The position numbers and the translations under genes were made by a program. 64,000 nucleotides of DNA from Myoxocephalus aenaeus (taxonomy: Eukaryota > Chordata > Actinopteri > Perciformes > Cottidae), in NCBI GenBank assembly GCA_038501785.1, contig JBAMJR010000031.1, forward strand, positions 9,319,001 through 9,383,000, given 5' to 3'. Under the pieces are notes generated by a model. The model saw nothing but the letters and a program-made list of their open reading frames with translations. It was not told where the DNA came from and ran no database searches. The first letter of the stretch is position 1. Each line of letters starts with the position of its first letter. This document shows positions 36,323 through 49,837 of the stretch, one piece after another.

Positions 36323-37289
36323 GCTTTCAGAGACCCAGAACCAGCTGAGCAGCAAAGGAGCTCTACTCCAAAAGAGTGAAGAAACTTGGCAGAAGAAGTT
36401 GGTCAAGGCACAGAACTTGGAGATGCTGCAGAGTGAATACAAGAAGAAGGTTGACCAGGTGGAGGATCAAATCCACCAGAGGGAGACTGAAATCCTGGAT
36501 CCCTGCAAGGAGAAAGAGGGTCTCTCTCAGATGCTCACAAAGACCAAAAACCAGCTCATCAGCAAAGGAGCTGAACTCCTCCAGAGCATTGAGGCCTGGC
36601 AGGAAAAATACAACTCTCTGGAGAAGAAGCTCACTGAAGACCAGGACCTGAAAGAACAGAGCTTGAAGACGCTTCAGGTTGAGCACCAGAGGAAGGTGAA
36701 CCAGTACACTGAAATCCTGGATCTCAGCAAGACCAAGGAAAGTCTCTCTGAGAAGCTCACATAGACAAAAACAAAACAGCTAAGCAGCAAAGAAGCTGAA
36801 CTCCACAGTGAAGAAGCCTGGCAGGAAAAATATGACCCTCTGGAGGAAAAGCTCACAAAGGATCTGGACCAGAAAGAACAGAGCGCAGAGTCCAGAATAA
36901 ATGCTTTGCAGTCAAACCATAAAGCTTTGGATAGAAAGTTAAAGGAGATGGCCAAGAACGAATAGTTGGAGGCAAAATTAAAACAGGTGGAGAATGAGAA
37001 GAAGGACCTGGCTGAGACACAACAGAGCTGGGAGACCGAAATCCAACAGGTAAAGGACGAAAACAAGGTCCTGGAGGACGTCTGTCTTAAAATGAAGAAG
37101 AAGAAGAAGAAGAAGAAGAAGAAGAAGAAGAAGAGAGGCTTTTTTGGTAGGAAGATGGAGGACAGCCAGACCGAGTTGGAGAAAATGAAAAGAAAACTGC
37201 ACAAGAAGGCAATTAAAAAGAAAGAAAACCAGGAGAAGGAAGAAAAAGAAAAGGAGGAGAAGACAGAGACTGGTTTTACTGAAATATAA
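36323..37289 (+). pseudogene. coiled-coil protein exon with three degenerate repeats and two in-frame stops
   Basis: From the acceptor at 36322 a single + frame runs to TAA at 37287-37289. It is interrupted only by TAG at 36762-36764 and TAG at 36963-36965. The protein is Glu/Lys/Gln-rich with heptad character. A block of about 65-70 residues recurs about three times; diagnostic lines are NQLSSKGALLQKSEETWQKK, NQLISKGAELLQSIEAWQEK and KQLSSKEAELHSEEAWQEKY. These are followed by LEKKLTEDQDLKEQS-type and EILDLSKTKESLS-type segments. The third part ends in a poly-Lys run (GAA/AAG expansion) and KTETGFTEI. No enzyme domain is visible. The protein resembles the many fish long coiled-coil proteins, and no orthologue can be named. 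Two stops with no other frame loss suggest a recently disabled gene or a paralogue fragment. Upstream exons were not found. Confidence 0.6.
37093..37134. repeat. (AAG)14 trinucleotide run inside the coiled-coil frame
   Basis: An uninterrupted AAG run encoding about 14 lysines, in frame with the surrounding coiled-coil sequence. Confidence 0.95.
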
Positions 37290-37599
37290 AACTTGGGAGT
37301 GATACACTTTGTTAATCTGTGATCTGTCTTCACTCCGTTATGAAACTGAAGTAATATTGAGATCTATCAGATCAGTCCAATCAGCTGCAGCGTCCAATCA
37401 AATAACTGATATCCAACAAGGGGGCATGTCTGCTCTTATGTTTCCTCAATCCTGTCTCCTTGGAGATCCCGCCTGGCTCCTCACAGCAGAGATAATATTT
37501 GAGCTAATGAAACCCAGTAACAACTAGAAGAGTGAAGTCAGTAGAGAGCAGATTTCCTCCCGTTGTATCTCCCTCTCATCTCCCAAACAAAGACTGTGT

Positions 37600-37852
37600 T
37601 GAGTTTGCATGTTCTCCCTGTGGCAGTGTGGGTTCCCTCCGGGTTCTCCAGCTTCCTCCCACAGTCCAAAGACATGCAGCTCCGGTTAATTGGAGACTTT
37701 GAAATGCCCGTAGGTGTGAATGTGAGCGTGAATGGTTGTCTGTCTCTATATGTGCCACGCGATAAACTGGCGACCTGTCCAGGGTGAACCCAGCCTTTGC
37801 CCAATGTCAGCTGGGATCGGCTCAGTGCCCCGCGACCCTAAATAGGATAACT
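37600..37852. repeat. abundant teleost retroposon segment (CCTCCCACAGTCCAAAGACATG family)
   Basis: GCATGTTCTCCCTGTG, CTTCCTCCCACAGTCCAAAG, TGGCGACCTGTCCAGGGTGA and CAATGTCAGCTGGGATCGG follow in the order typical of a ubiquitous fish interspersed repeat, probably a LINE 3' region. It directly follows the coiled-coil frame. Confidence 0.7.
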
Positions 37853-40800
37853 ATAAAAAACAAATAGGATAAATTACAGAACCAGAATTAAGAGAATGAC
37901 TCACTGCAGCTGGAGTCAACAAAAAAACGATTTCTATGAATTGTCCTCTGGTCCTGGTTAAGATCAATAAAGAGCACACAGGAAACACAACCGACCTATT
38001 GAATGAACAACCAAAGTGACAGAAGTCTGGTGACTACATTTCTCAAAGCGTGCAGGAAATGAACGGCAGCGTTCATTTACATTTAAAATAGTATTCAGAG
38101 AGACACCCGAAGCATTCCTGCTAAATGACCTGACGACGCCAAGTCGAGGGTACAGCATTGTTTATGTGTTGGAGGCTGGTGAAGGATGATATCTCGGCCA
38201 CTTCACTACTTAATGCAACTGTTGGTTGTTGATTTTTAGTGCCACTCCATGTAACACAGTTTCACAAGTATGGTCCACTGAAATTCACTTCAAGTCAATT
38301 GGCCCTGTCTATCATGCTCGTGAGCACAGCTATGTCAATTACACTAAATAATCGAAGTTTGACGCCTCGGGAAAACCTAACGATAAAATATCTGCAGTTA
38401 TCACAATGCAATAAAAGGCTTCGTTACAGTGCAAGTCCATTCTCATCATACAGACTACAAAATGTATCCATCTTGCTGAAACAGACTTGACTCTGTGCAT
38501 CTCTTCATGATGTAACCCAAACATGTCCAAACATTTAAGCTCTGTTGTGTCATTCCATCAAGAGATGAGTATCTCTTAACTGAGCTGCTGTTCTTGTTTT
38601 ATTGCTGCCCTTTAGTCAAGTGTCTCTGTGGAGAATGAAAAAGCAAATACCATGAAAGTACTGACGCACATGTTGAATCATGCATGCTTAATCATGCATT
38701 TACAGTATTCATAATGTTTAGTCTGATTATTGGAGGGTCTGTGCATAAGTAATTGGAGTTCACTCTGGCTCTGTACACATTTGATTCAAAATGTTTTCTC
38801 ATGCATGTAAAGTGCACTGGTAGCCCACTTGGTATTTTCCCTGTTGATGCTCTGCCAGGCCTGCGTTAAATATATCTTCAGTTCTTTTTTAGTTCAGGGA
38901 CTATTAGGCTTCAGTCTGGTCTGCAGCATGTGAAACACCTGCCCAGTTGGACTGAGGTCATGTGAATGACTGGCCCAGTCAAGAAGAACATACTATTGTT
39001 CGGTTAAAAAAAAAATGGATCCCATTGTCAATAATTGTAAATGTTATCATCTGGCCGAGTGAGTGGACTACCGTTGAGAGGCTTTTTCTCAACTTCAAGA
39101 TAATGAGCAATCTGCATTCAGATAAAAAGTGACATGAATGTATGCCTCCCTTTGCTACTGTATGTGGAGTGTTTGCTCTTTCAGTCTGACCATTGGCCAC
39201 AATCAATCAATAAACAAGCTTCTTTACTGACGCCTGCTGTGACAACAGTGTCTGACTGACTACAAAACTTACCAGGAACTCTGTAGTCTCTTATCACTCT
39301 CTACTTTACAGACTTAAAATATTTGCTTAAGCATTCTAAAATAAATGTCACAGCATACAGTAGTGCATTGGATGCAGAAACATGAGGTAATCTAAATGGA
39401 AAATTGTTTATTTATCTGTTTATCTATTTGTTCTAGGGTATCATTTTGTACGAAAAGTTAAGGACTCAACAAAACAACTCTATTTGATTGAAAAAAGAGC
39501 ACACAGACTAGTCCAGATGTTGCATCCGTTCCATGATGTGCAGCTGCAGCATCAGCTGTACTGTTGCAGTTCTGAAATAATCAAGATTACTGGGGCTGGG
39601 ACTTCTCTTTATTTCAGGGCCTGGAGACTTTTCTTAATTCTTAATTTCACTTGGATAGGCACATATAGTGTGCTCATAGAAATCAGGAAGATTTTGCAAT
39701 CTAAAAGCCCAGCAGAGGCTTTCAGGATCCCTTGTGGTCTGGGACCCTGAGGCATTACTTGACATATTGTCACATATATTACACCACTAGTGCAGCCCTG
39801 GTAGGAGGAGGACTTCACAATAGATCCGAGAGCCAAATGAGGTGGAGGAGGGCCAAGAGCACTCAGTTTATCACTTGGGCTGATCAGGCATCGGTGATTG
39901 AAATGTCATCTGAGCTGGCGAGCCAATCCCTTAGTTGTTCAGTGCCACTGCTATTTGACATAGAGGAACTCAGTCTCTCAAACCCTCTGAATCTGACCTC
40001 TGGTCAGGTCTGAGCACACACAGCTGGCCTCTGAGATTGTTTGGGAGAGAAATATAATAAGGATACCCAACTACTGCCATCACCGTTATAATTTATAAGT
40101 GACCACATCAAATGTGTGTTTTTAGACATTAGAAACTGGTTGTCATAGTAACAGTGCAGACAAGTACTCAATGGCACACATCATGAGCTCTGTCCAACAC
40201 CTGTGGATGCAGAAACAAGCCAGGAATGTGAAAGTCTGGGTGTTGGTGTGAATAGATCCTTGCTCTGGACTGTGTGAGGCAGAATGTCTTTTCCATAAGT
40301 GAAGTAGTGAAGTAAAACTGTAATCAAATGTAGATCTACTGTACCAGTCCAGAGACCAAACCTAAAGGATTGTACTATATATTCTATTATAATTTTCTGA
40401 GTTTGGCTGATTATATTATTTCCGTTGAGTACTGAGGCAAACAGAAATCATTGGCTGTCTGCAAAGTAGAAATTAGAATATCATTACCAATGTTGATTAT
40501 ACACAGTTAGTCACAGGCCTTAAAGTAGAAACCACTATACATCAAGGTATAGTGGCTTGTATTGATAGACAACTGATCTAGAAGATTGTATAGAAATGCA
40601 ATGCCTGTTGAAAGACAGGGACACTATGTAAGTAATCTCTCTAAAAACGTCATCAAGCTACTCTGTCAAATATGTGCTTATGTATCAAGTATTTTTTTGC
40701 AAGTATATTATTGACATATTGCTTAATTATAAGTACCACCAACCCAAGGAGATGGGACTTTGGGACCAGTACTATCATCTTTAGTACAGAAGCTCATCGT

Positions 40801-42104
40801 AATAAAACATGTTTTGTAAGAGAAAGAACAAATGAATCTCTTACATCAAATACAAGTGATGGATAGTGGTATCCATGGTATCTGTGTTTAAGTCCTCCCT
40901 CATAACAACTTGCACATCAGCTGATTTTAGGCCGCTGATGTCTATCGCATATATATCTATTATGCACAAGTCAGCTGACCAATTCATACAGCGCTGTGTT
41001 GTCCTTTGGAGGGTGAGTAATTCAAGCGGAGTTATCAGCAGAGAAAAATCTCAACTACTAAATCTGCTCTCCCGCCCGTGCCTCTTGCTTGCAGGGGTCA
41101 CAAATGGAGGCAACTCCAACCTAAATAAATCCTGATTGTGAAACGCACGATGCGTGGCTCGTTCAGGCTTTCTGACTTACTAGTGCGACCAATAACCTTG
41201 ACCAAAATCAGTGTCTCAACCGCTGACCGAGCCAGGAAGCCCTCACTTCTGATGATATCACAGTTAATGGATGTGGACAATTCCACCTCACACTTGCCTG
41301 GTTTGGGAAAATGGAAAGGAAGCGGAACATCACTGAATGAATAGACTGCGAGTCATTCGCCCGGGTGGACATGATTCATTAGCAAGGAGTGTTGGAACAT
41401 TTGTTTGTGCACCACCATCCTAACATACGCATTGTATTGGTATTAGGTTTGTGTATAGGTAAATAAAATGCAGCAATATACAGTAATAGTGTGCATGTAC
41501 ACCTTGTAACCCTGTAATAGGCAAGCTCTATTGATTTAGAGAAAAACTAGGCTTTCTGTGTAAAGAACGCTGTCACCTTGCATGCTATGTGGTGCAGTTA
41601 TTTTATAAAAAAATTAAGAATAAATATAACTTTAGGAAATCAGTGTTACATGAGCCTTTTATTTCTATGATGGCTCCTCCATGCTTTCCAATGAATAATC
41701 ATAGCCAGCTGATTTATGTGAGATGTCACATGAAGGCTGAAGCCAGGAGGACTAGCGTCTTGTGTCAGTGAGCATTGATCTCTAAAGATGGAAGCGGTAC
41801 CCAACGTTGTCCTTTGAAGCTGGTCTCCTGAAGGTCATTCGGACTGCATGAGTTGTGTTCAGCCTCTGAAAGGCACCACTGCCCACACAAAGGTCATAAA
41901 AGCTAGACGAATATCACAAAGCCAGTGTGTCATCGTCAGTATCTCAGCATGGAGTTTGGGCAAATGGCAATGTCTATGGATGGATCTATTTTCTTTGTCT
42001 CTTTACATGTGGTGGCTGGGAGCCTGGTCTCTTAAATGTTGGGAACGTCATTTTATAGGTTGGCCCTGCTCAGGTTAAATATCCATTTATTCAGGCAACG
42101 TCAT

Positions 42105-42310
42105 CTTTAGTCAGTCCACCACTTCAGTCCAGACTTAAATATCTTTATGGATTATGATATTTAGTACATTTATGATTCCTCCGAGAATCCTAATGAGTTT
42201 GTTAATCTCACGACGAGATATTAGCATGTTTACATTGTCATTGGGCACATGCTGACATTCACATTTAGCTCAAAGCACCCCTGTGCAGCTGTTCAGCTTG
42301 TCTACACAGG
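42105..42310 (+). repeat. teleost interspersed repeat family, copy C
   Basis: Diverged copy with CAGTCCACCACTTCAGTCCA, ATCCTAATGAGTTT and a TAGCATGTTTACATTG module, in the same order as copy B. Confidence 0.6.
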
Positions 42311-43183
42311 CTGCATAACGGCATGTATTTTGAGGTTATTAAGTGCAAACTTACAGTAACTGTGTGTATTGGCTTCTGAATGCTGCCAAAACACCTATGG
42401 CCTACACTCAGTACTGTGCCTAATGATCACATTGTGTGTAGACTCTTACGAAGGACTGAAGCTGCTGCTCTGCTAACATGCTTTCTCTACGCAGTCAGTG
42501 GAGACATTGTGTTAGTGCAGCCTCACAGAGACAATAGCGTGACTTTGCAGCAAACCAGGAGCTTTAAATTGTATCACTTCCTTTCACATCAATTCTGGGT
42601 GTTTAAAACTGCTGATATACAGAAGCATCCATAAAAACACACAATACTCCATTCACGATTCAGATTTAGGTAGAAATACAGAGAAACAGACCAAGTTGAA
42701 AATGTATGGGATTATTTATTCAAGCTTCAATTTGACTGGCCGACACAACCAGCGATTTGATGAAGTGAAAGACCTTTGAGAAAGACCTTCAGCTTGTCTC
42801 GTTCTTGCTCCTTGTTATCACTAACAGCAACCTGACTGAGCATGGGACAGTGCACTGTGGGAGTCGACAGGAGCTAACAGAACTGAGATTTGAGAGTCAG
42901 ACAAGGTGTCAGGATGAGAAATCCGTGCACTGGCTCGGTCCCACAGATCAGCAACAATGTGCAGTGACAAGAGGCAGGTGCAGATTGACTGCTGCTGTAA
43001 CTGGTTCAGACAGCGCAGGAACACCTGAGTGTACTTGAGTCTACACTCACAGACCAACTGCTGTCAGTCCTCACTTGACACTGCTGCAGCGCCAGAGCCT
43101 TAACAAACTGACATAGGCAAGCTGTGCAATTTAGTTTCCATCTCAGCCACACTTAATAACTTCACTCAAGTCTCAGGCTGCCT

Positions 43184-43184
<1 letters not shown>

Positions 43185-43243
<59 letters not shown>
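43185..43243. repeat. (CA)n microsatellite
   Basis: About 59 bp of CA alternation with one early TA interruption. Confidence 0.98.
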
Positions 43244-43245
<2 letters not shown>

Positions 43246-44964
43246 AAAGAGTACAACTTTTGTGCAGTTAGTGGCAGGTCCCAGGTTAAAATATTGCTCT
43301 ATTGCTGAACAGTACACCTGTTGATTATAAAGTCAGTTAAAGATTTCCAGTGGAGTGTATCAGTCAGCATTGACGTTGAGCCATAAAGAAATATGATGAG
43401 TGTCCTGGTTAGATGTGATACAAGGGTTTACATATTGTGGGTCAGTGCACAGTATACTGTAGCTTTAGCATATCAGGAAAAGCATTATGCAAAGGAAGGT
43501 TAAAAGTCGCTCGATGTTCGGCTACACAGTAATCATAATGGAAATGAAGTTAAAGCTGCAAATGTTGCTGATAATCTTATTGAACAGGAAATTAGTTATT
43601 TTAAAACCCAGCAAGCTAAAACTGTGTCCAGTGCAGTGAACAACTATGGGTATAAAAGTGTAAATAATTCCCATTGTCCTCCTTTGTGAAGTTGTCTGCT
43701 ACAGCTTTAAATAAACTATTATACTCTAAATTTAGAACACTTGTTGTCAAGTTAAGTGAATTTAAAAAAAGTTTGAAATTGCCAACAATCTCATTATATT
43801 TCTACACAGAGTGGCTTTAATACAACTAATGTTTTGTACATTGTTAATTCTGCATAACATCCTGCTACCTAATGTCCCTCAGCACTGAGTCTAGCTGACA
43901 ATTACAGACAAATAATGAAATCATGACAAATAATGTTCTTTTCTCAACAGACTGCTGTTCTTTTTCTTGAACCTAGTCTCAAAAGACAGAGAAAAGGCAA
44001 TCACCTGAGTTGAGCAGGTAAGAAGAAGCTGACCTGCATTGCTGACAATGTGTGAGGCAAATAAATGATGGACAACTAGTGTACTGCACACAAGGTTGAA
44101 CGGGATACCACCAATTTTACGCTTGGAATTCAGCTTACTTGATATGAGGACAACTATTCAGCCTGTGAAAACAGTTGTGTTATGTTGTCTGGGGTTTGGA
44201 GGCAGCTTTCCAAAGTCTAGAAAAACGCAATTGTGCTGCATTGTGGGAATTGAAGGATCAAACTAGACTTTATAGATGTGTAATACGTAATTGCTTGAGT
44301 ATGCCTTTAAGTAAAAACTATAGAGTTTTGCAAGTTTGATAAAAATCCTCAGAAAATATTATTTTGAAAAAAGAAATTCTTGACAAATCATCCTGAAATA
44401 ATGGCTGATCATATCTGTAAATTTAAATGAAGTGGTTATTTTACATTAAATACTATATAAGAGGTAATGATTTACATATTAAATACATAGTATCTAATGT
44501 AGATCTTTGGTATTTAAATGTTTGTGGACATAGTAATATGTGGCAGATTATATTCAAACCAACCATCCCAATGTTTTGAGCCAGGCGGTTGCATCAAGTG
44601 GGAGTTATAATTTCTGTAAAATCTAACAGCGGGAGCTTATTAAAGGTCTGTCTGAAATATTTTGTCAACAAGATGCCTTACATTCCTCATTTCTTTGCTG
44701 CCGCATCATTTTTAAGGGCATGAGATATGCTTCTTTAAGGTGTCTAGTTCATGAATAAATCAGATTGTATGTAATTTAATGAAAATGTGAATAAGCAGAG
44801 CTGTGACAGTAACTTAAAACATTGATGTCCATTGGTGGTTTTAATTCATGCACAATAAGCTCCATGAAAACATGATGAATTTAAGTGCAACTAATTTGAT
44901 ATACTAAACATATTGAGTGAATATGGAGACAGCAGTATGAGAACATATGGGTAGCTTTCTACTG

Positions 44965-44980
44965 CTCTCTCTCTCTCACT

Positions 44981-45015
<35 letters not shown>
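44965..45015. repeat. (CT)n then (CA)n microsatellite
   Basis: A short CT run changes to CA at about 44982. Confidence 0.95.
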
Positions 45016-45019
<4 letters not shown>

Positions 45020-46818
45020 CTACACGCGCACATTACAGATCTGTATCACAGATGCAGTGCAACACAATGAACAGACTCATCTCATACTCGCTGTGTAGGA
45101 GGACTGTGATTCTTGGCAGTCTGCATTGTGAACATGTGTGAAAATACAAGGCAATGAGTCAACACTCAGATACTCCACAGCTTGAGTAAAACACGACATA
45201 CATGGCAATAAAATCAATAAAATGTAGGCAGGCAGAGATCTACTGTATTCACTTTGTAGTGTACATGGGTGGGTGCCCTCATGTACAGTTCCTTTGATGC
45301 TGGCAACCTTAAAAGCATGCATTTACCTTCTAGCAGTATGACAGAACCGAATTACAGGAAGCTGCCTCCAGAAAATAAAATGAGGGGAAAGAAAGTATTT
45401 TTGCTGTCACTATGACACTTTGTAGACAACTTCCAGGCCTATCCCCGCAGGAAGTGGCATAGACTAATAGCAGACTCTTGAGCTGTGATTGGCCGCTGGT
45501 GGTGGCCGTGGGAGGAAGTTGATATTTCAGGAGGCACCACATAAATCGGATTAAAACATAATTGACATGTTTACTGTGGTATTTATAGCTATCATTTGAT
45601 TAGAAAGTAGGGAACAAGGCAAAATTCACGGGCCAATTACATTTGAGGATATAACTGATGGGTATACATGTGCTCACACTACCTTACAAATCTGATTTAC
45701 ATCGCTCTTTGCTTGAAATTAATTGACGGTGACCTTGATAAGGTGTAGGTAATTGGAATATTTCTTGCAGCCGCTTTTAAATGAATGACAGATTGCATGT
45801 TTAATGTAAAAAATAGGAAAATATATTTAAAATAGTGTCATATAAATGATGTAAATATACAAGCATCTTATATTTGAAGTGACATGCTGCAAAAGAAGAG
45901 CGTTTAATGCAGGCACTGTGCGTGGGTCCTTATATGCCTTCACTACATTTTGTGTGTCAGTTCTAACAAATCAAGATTTAACAGTAAAATACAAATAAAA
46001 AAAAAGAATCAGCTGTCGACCAGTCTTTGTCATCTCTTTAGTATGATGTGTCATAGACCAGCCTCATGGTTAATTAGAGTTTAACTGTCATCACCTTATA
46101 TGATGTCTATATTCAAAAGTGTCCAGAAACAGCTACCACTGCCATTTGGAGCCAGCAGATGTCCCAGTTTTTGGGCAAATGTTTTTTTAATATTGTTTTG
46201 AATATATTTGTTCCTCCTCCCTGTAATCATCTCATGGTCCACTAGATTTATCTCATGACACCCAGATTGAAGATCACTGCTGTATGCTACAGAAGGAACA
46301 TATTGTAAATGTTAATGCATACATGCTCTTTCATACAGATTTCATATGTGTTCAGACTTCAACTGAATAATATGTTTTGTATATGATAGCTGAACATTCC
46401 ATGTTTCATCTTTTTTTACACCTAACATATGAGATGTCATAAATATAAAACATGTACTCTATATGTGTTGTATCTCGTGTGTACACAGTCTAACTGCTGC
46501 AAGACCCATCAAACGAAGACTCTTTCCTCATCGCAGTGTTTACATATGGGGTTTAACACTTTGCAAGATAGTTAAATTGTAGCGCTTTAGATCTCTTTCT
46601 CCATGCTTGATCAAAGCTTCCCCATGTAATTACTGGGGCAGATTAAAAATAGCAAAGCAAAGGGTGTATCTCCCCCCCATCAGCCTCCACAGCCTGTCAG
46701 AGCTGGCAACTGAGCCTGTGGGCAGCAAATGCGTAAGACTCATCTGCTACTATCCTCACCCCGCCCTTTTGATGAATATACTACATCACAAGTATACATT
46801 TTGCACACTACTTCTGTT

Positions 46819-46884
46819 CAGTGATAGTGATGACACGCATCAGGAACACATCAGTGATAGTGATGACACCCATCAGGAACCAAT
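46819..46884. repeat. 33-bp tandem duplication, two copies
   Basis: CAGTGATAGTGATGACAC begins at 46819 and again at 46852, with about 30 of 33 positions shared. In the + frame both copies read SDSDDTHQE. The surrounding 100-residue open frame has no other coding evidence. Confidence 0.85.
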
Positions 46885-49837
46885 GCAGGAGGCGAGCCAC
46901 GCTGACTGACCTCTCAGGCGAAATGGTGCTCATTTCCCCCGAGAGTAACGCCTGTTGACATGGCTGCTGGGAGACAGGACGTCTTAGGAGAGATGCACAA
47001 GGGTCCACAAGGGCTGCCTGCTATTTCATGTGCTAAAAAAAAAAAAAACTCAACATTCATGCTCTTTACTAATTTACTTTCAGAAGTTTCAAACATTTGT
47101 ATTCCCCAAATATACACACAAAGTCCTGTTGAAACAAATGTTTTCCCTGGGACTCTGATATGGCTTTTTATAGGATGAATAAGTGCTGAATTATGTGACA
47201 ATGTTCAGTGGACTTGGGGAGATACTCATGGTGACAATGACAATTATAATTAGAACAGTACTTATGCTCTAATTGGGAACAGTCCCAACAACATGCAAGT
47301 ATTGGCCAAATACTGCCAACCCAAACCAGTAGATGATTTTTGGATGTTATGAAGGTGACGAATATTTAATACAGTTTCAGAAATTTGACCCTGATTTACC
47401 AAGCTAATGCAAGTAGCAGCTACAAACAAGTACAGAAATGTCCCTTTTTTTGTTGACATTATAGTTACCCAAGTGTTTAATATTACACCATCAGATTACA
47501 TCTATTCAACAATAAAATGCCTGACATGTTTCTTCTGAATTACAATAAAATTAACCTAGAACATCTGACCTTCCATGTTTTGAGGTATGCTCCCAAGATC
47601 AGCATGTTAGTCGCTTTAATCAATATTTTTATGAAAACAATGGATCAACTGAATGTGTTTTGTGAAAGGGATCCCTTGTAGGGATTAATCCACAAATAAG
47701 TATCACTCAACTCAGTTCTCAGCACTGGTGCCAGAATAGTGGCGATAACAAAGCTTTTTGTCCACCCACTTTCAGGTGTTATGATTATAAAGTGGTTACG
47801 TTCACATCCCTAGTGGGACCTTTAGAGCTGGCTGACCCTCGCTAGGCTCCTTTTCTCCGGTGCACCAGAACCGGATCTAGGTCGGCTGCTTAGTCACTCT
47901 TATTCCTCACTGGCTGGAATGGAGTATTTGACCTACACACATTCTGACCGCGACACATCGCCCACATCAGACTCTACCTCGTCCATGTGTCTTTACAGGG
48001 CAACTTCCATCATGAAAGCAAGCAGATGTCGCCCAGAAGGTGAATAAAATATTTAGCTCGAAGCAAGACAGAGAATAAAGGCATCTTTTTGGAGTCACCG
48101 TCCTCATACAAGTCTCCAGAGTCCTTCAGTGGCATGACAGAGCTTGCTGCAAATTATTGTTTCAAAGGCATCTAGCAAGCCTTAAGGTGTGTCTTTATTT
48201 TTCATGATAGACCAATCAGTGTCGTCAGCAGGGATAATTCATTTTGTATGACAAACTGTGGCTTTTGATGAAGATAAGCTCTGTGGGGCTAGAAAGCAAG
48301 GAGACCTGTATGGATTGTCTCCTGTTTAAAAATTAAATAAAAAAGATCTTTTTGATTCACTGAACCAGTTACATGTGCTAATGTATATGGTCTTGCCAAC
48401 GTAAACCACAGTGAGATTTGAACGAAGTGTTACTTTATTATTTACAAAGTGAAGACATGTTTTGCCACTTCCCAGCTTGTTTCTGAAATGACAAAGCGGT
48501 CGAATAGAGCGATCACAGCACAGTTGTAGACAGATTGATCGTACACAATATAAAATAGCAATTCATTACAAAATGATGCAAGACAGCGGTACATCTGTTT
48601 GGAGGAAATGTACAGAAAATCTCCAAAATCGAGGTAGAAAAAGCACGCACTGCTCGACTGATGACATTAGACACAGGTGCATACCTATAAGTCACCAGAG
48701 TTGAAATGAGAGAGATCACATCCTGATTCAAAATTTTGATAGAAACACCGTTGAAAAGCAGTGGGGCAAGGGTGTCTCAAGAACATGTAAATTGTAAATT
48801 GTGAAACTGCAGAGTTAAACAGGTTTGGTTTAGATGTTGTTAAACCAATAATGTCAGCTGCTAAATGTGCAATGAAACTGATCGAGGTAAACATAACAAG
48901 AGTGAGGATGTCCACAGTATCATGGTTTCTGACATATGCAGTATTGAGTTCAGTTTGAATTCAAGTGTGCGATCAAACTTAATTCACTTCAGAATCTCTT
49001 AAGATTTATGTTTACAGTGGCATATAAGACACATATGTTTCATGCAGACATTAAGCAAACTACTTTCAGTTCATTTATTTAGCAACAAACACTGAGATAT
49101 CATGAATGGAAATGTTCCCTTCATGTTTCATTTTAGCACAATTTTCCACCCACCTTCATTCCCTTGTCATCATCACATCTTTAACATTTGTGAAAGATTT
49201 AAGGTGCTCCTGTTAAATTTTGTGAGAGGACCAAATTGAAAAGTATGACTGGAGATGAAGTGATATAAATAATATAAAATCCTGGCACAAAGCACAATGA
49301 ACCTCAAAGTGCTCACTCTCCGTTTGAAATTAATCTGGGATGTGCTCAAATGCGTGTTTAGATGAAGATGTTCAAAAGACACTGAGCCACATAACAAATG
49401 TTTTTCCCCAATCAAACATACATTTTGTAAATTTACAAAAATCTGTTTACTTTCTGTTCCCTCTGAAAGCCCTAAGATGATTGATGTCATTTTCTTTGTC
49501 ACTACATTATCCTTACATGAATCCAGAGCCAGGACGGAATTGTGGCATATGCACAAAAGCAGTGTCGACTTGAATAGCCCATCAAGTACGCTCTATGATT
49601 TTCTTTCCCAAAATAGAATGACTGAGTCACACACAAAATGAAGTGATCGAGCTGTCTCTCTGCCTTTGCGGAGGGGCCGGAGTGCCACCATCAGTGACTC
49701 CCTTTCTGCCAGTCTTTATCTTATCTACAGGCCTGCTGTGGAGGTTACATGTCGCCTTGTAAGCACCAAGTGCTCAAGCACAGGACCGCCGTACACCACT
49801 CTTTGAGAGTCGATATGTGCTGCTGAAGTACCCTGTT

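Larger units (their letters stand above)
37853..49837. other. gene-poor interval upstream of the htr7 3' end
   Basis: No coding exon could be supported. It contains (CA)n tracts, repeat copy C, a small 33-bp tandem duplication and the probable htr7 3' UTR. Candidate - strand AATAAA signals for htr7 lie at 49074-49079 and about 48434-48439; the choice between them is not resolved. Confidence 0.55.

Noticed and set aside
36674..37333. 219-residue - strand frame rich in Phe and Ser
   Set aside because: Antisense of the Glu/Lys-rich coiled-coil frame; the Phe run is the complement of the AAG/GAA tract.
49173..49556. 127-residue - frame downstream of htr7
   Set aside because: Lies in the probable htr7 3' UTR region, with no recognisable domain.
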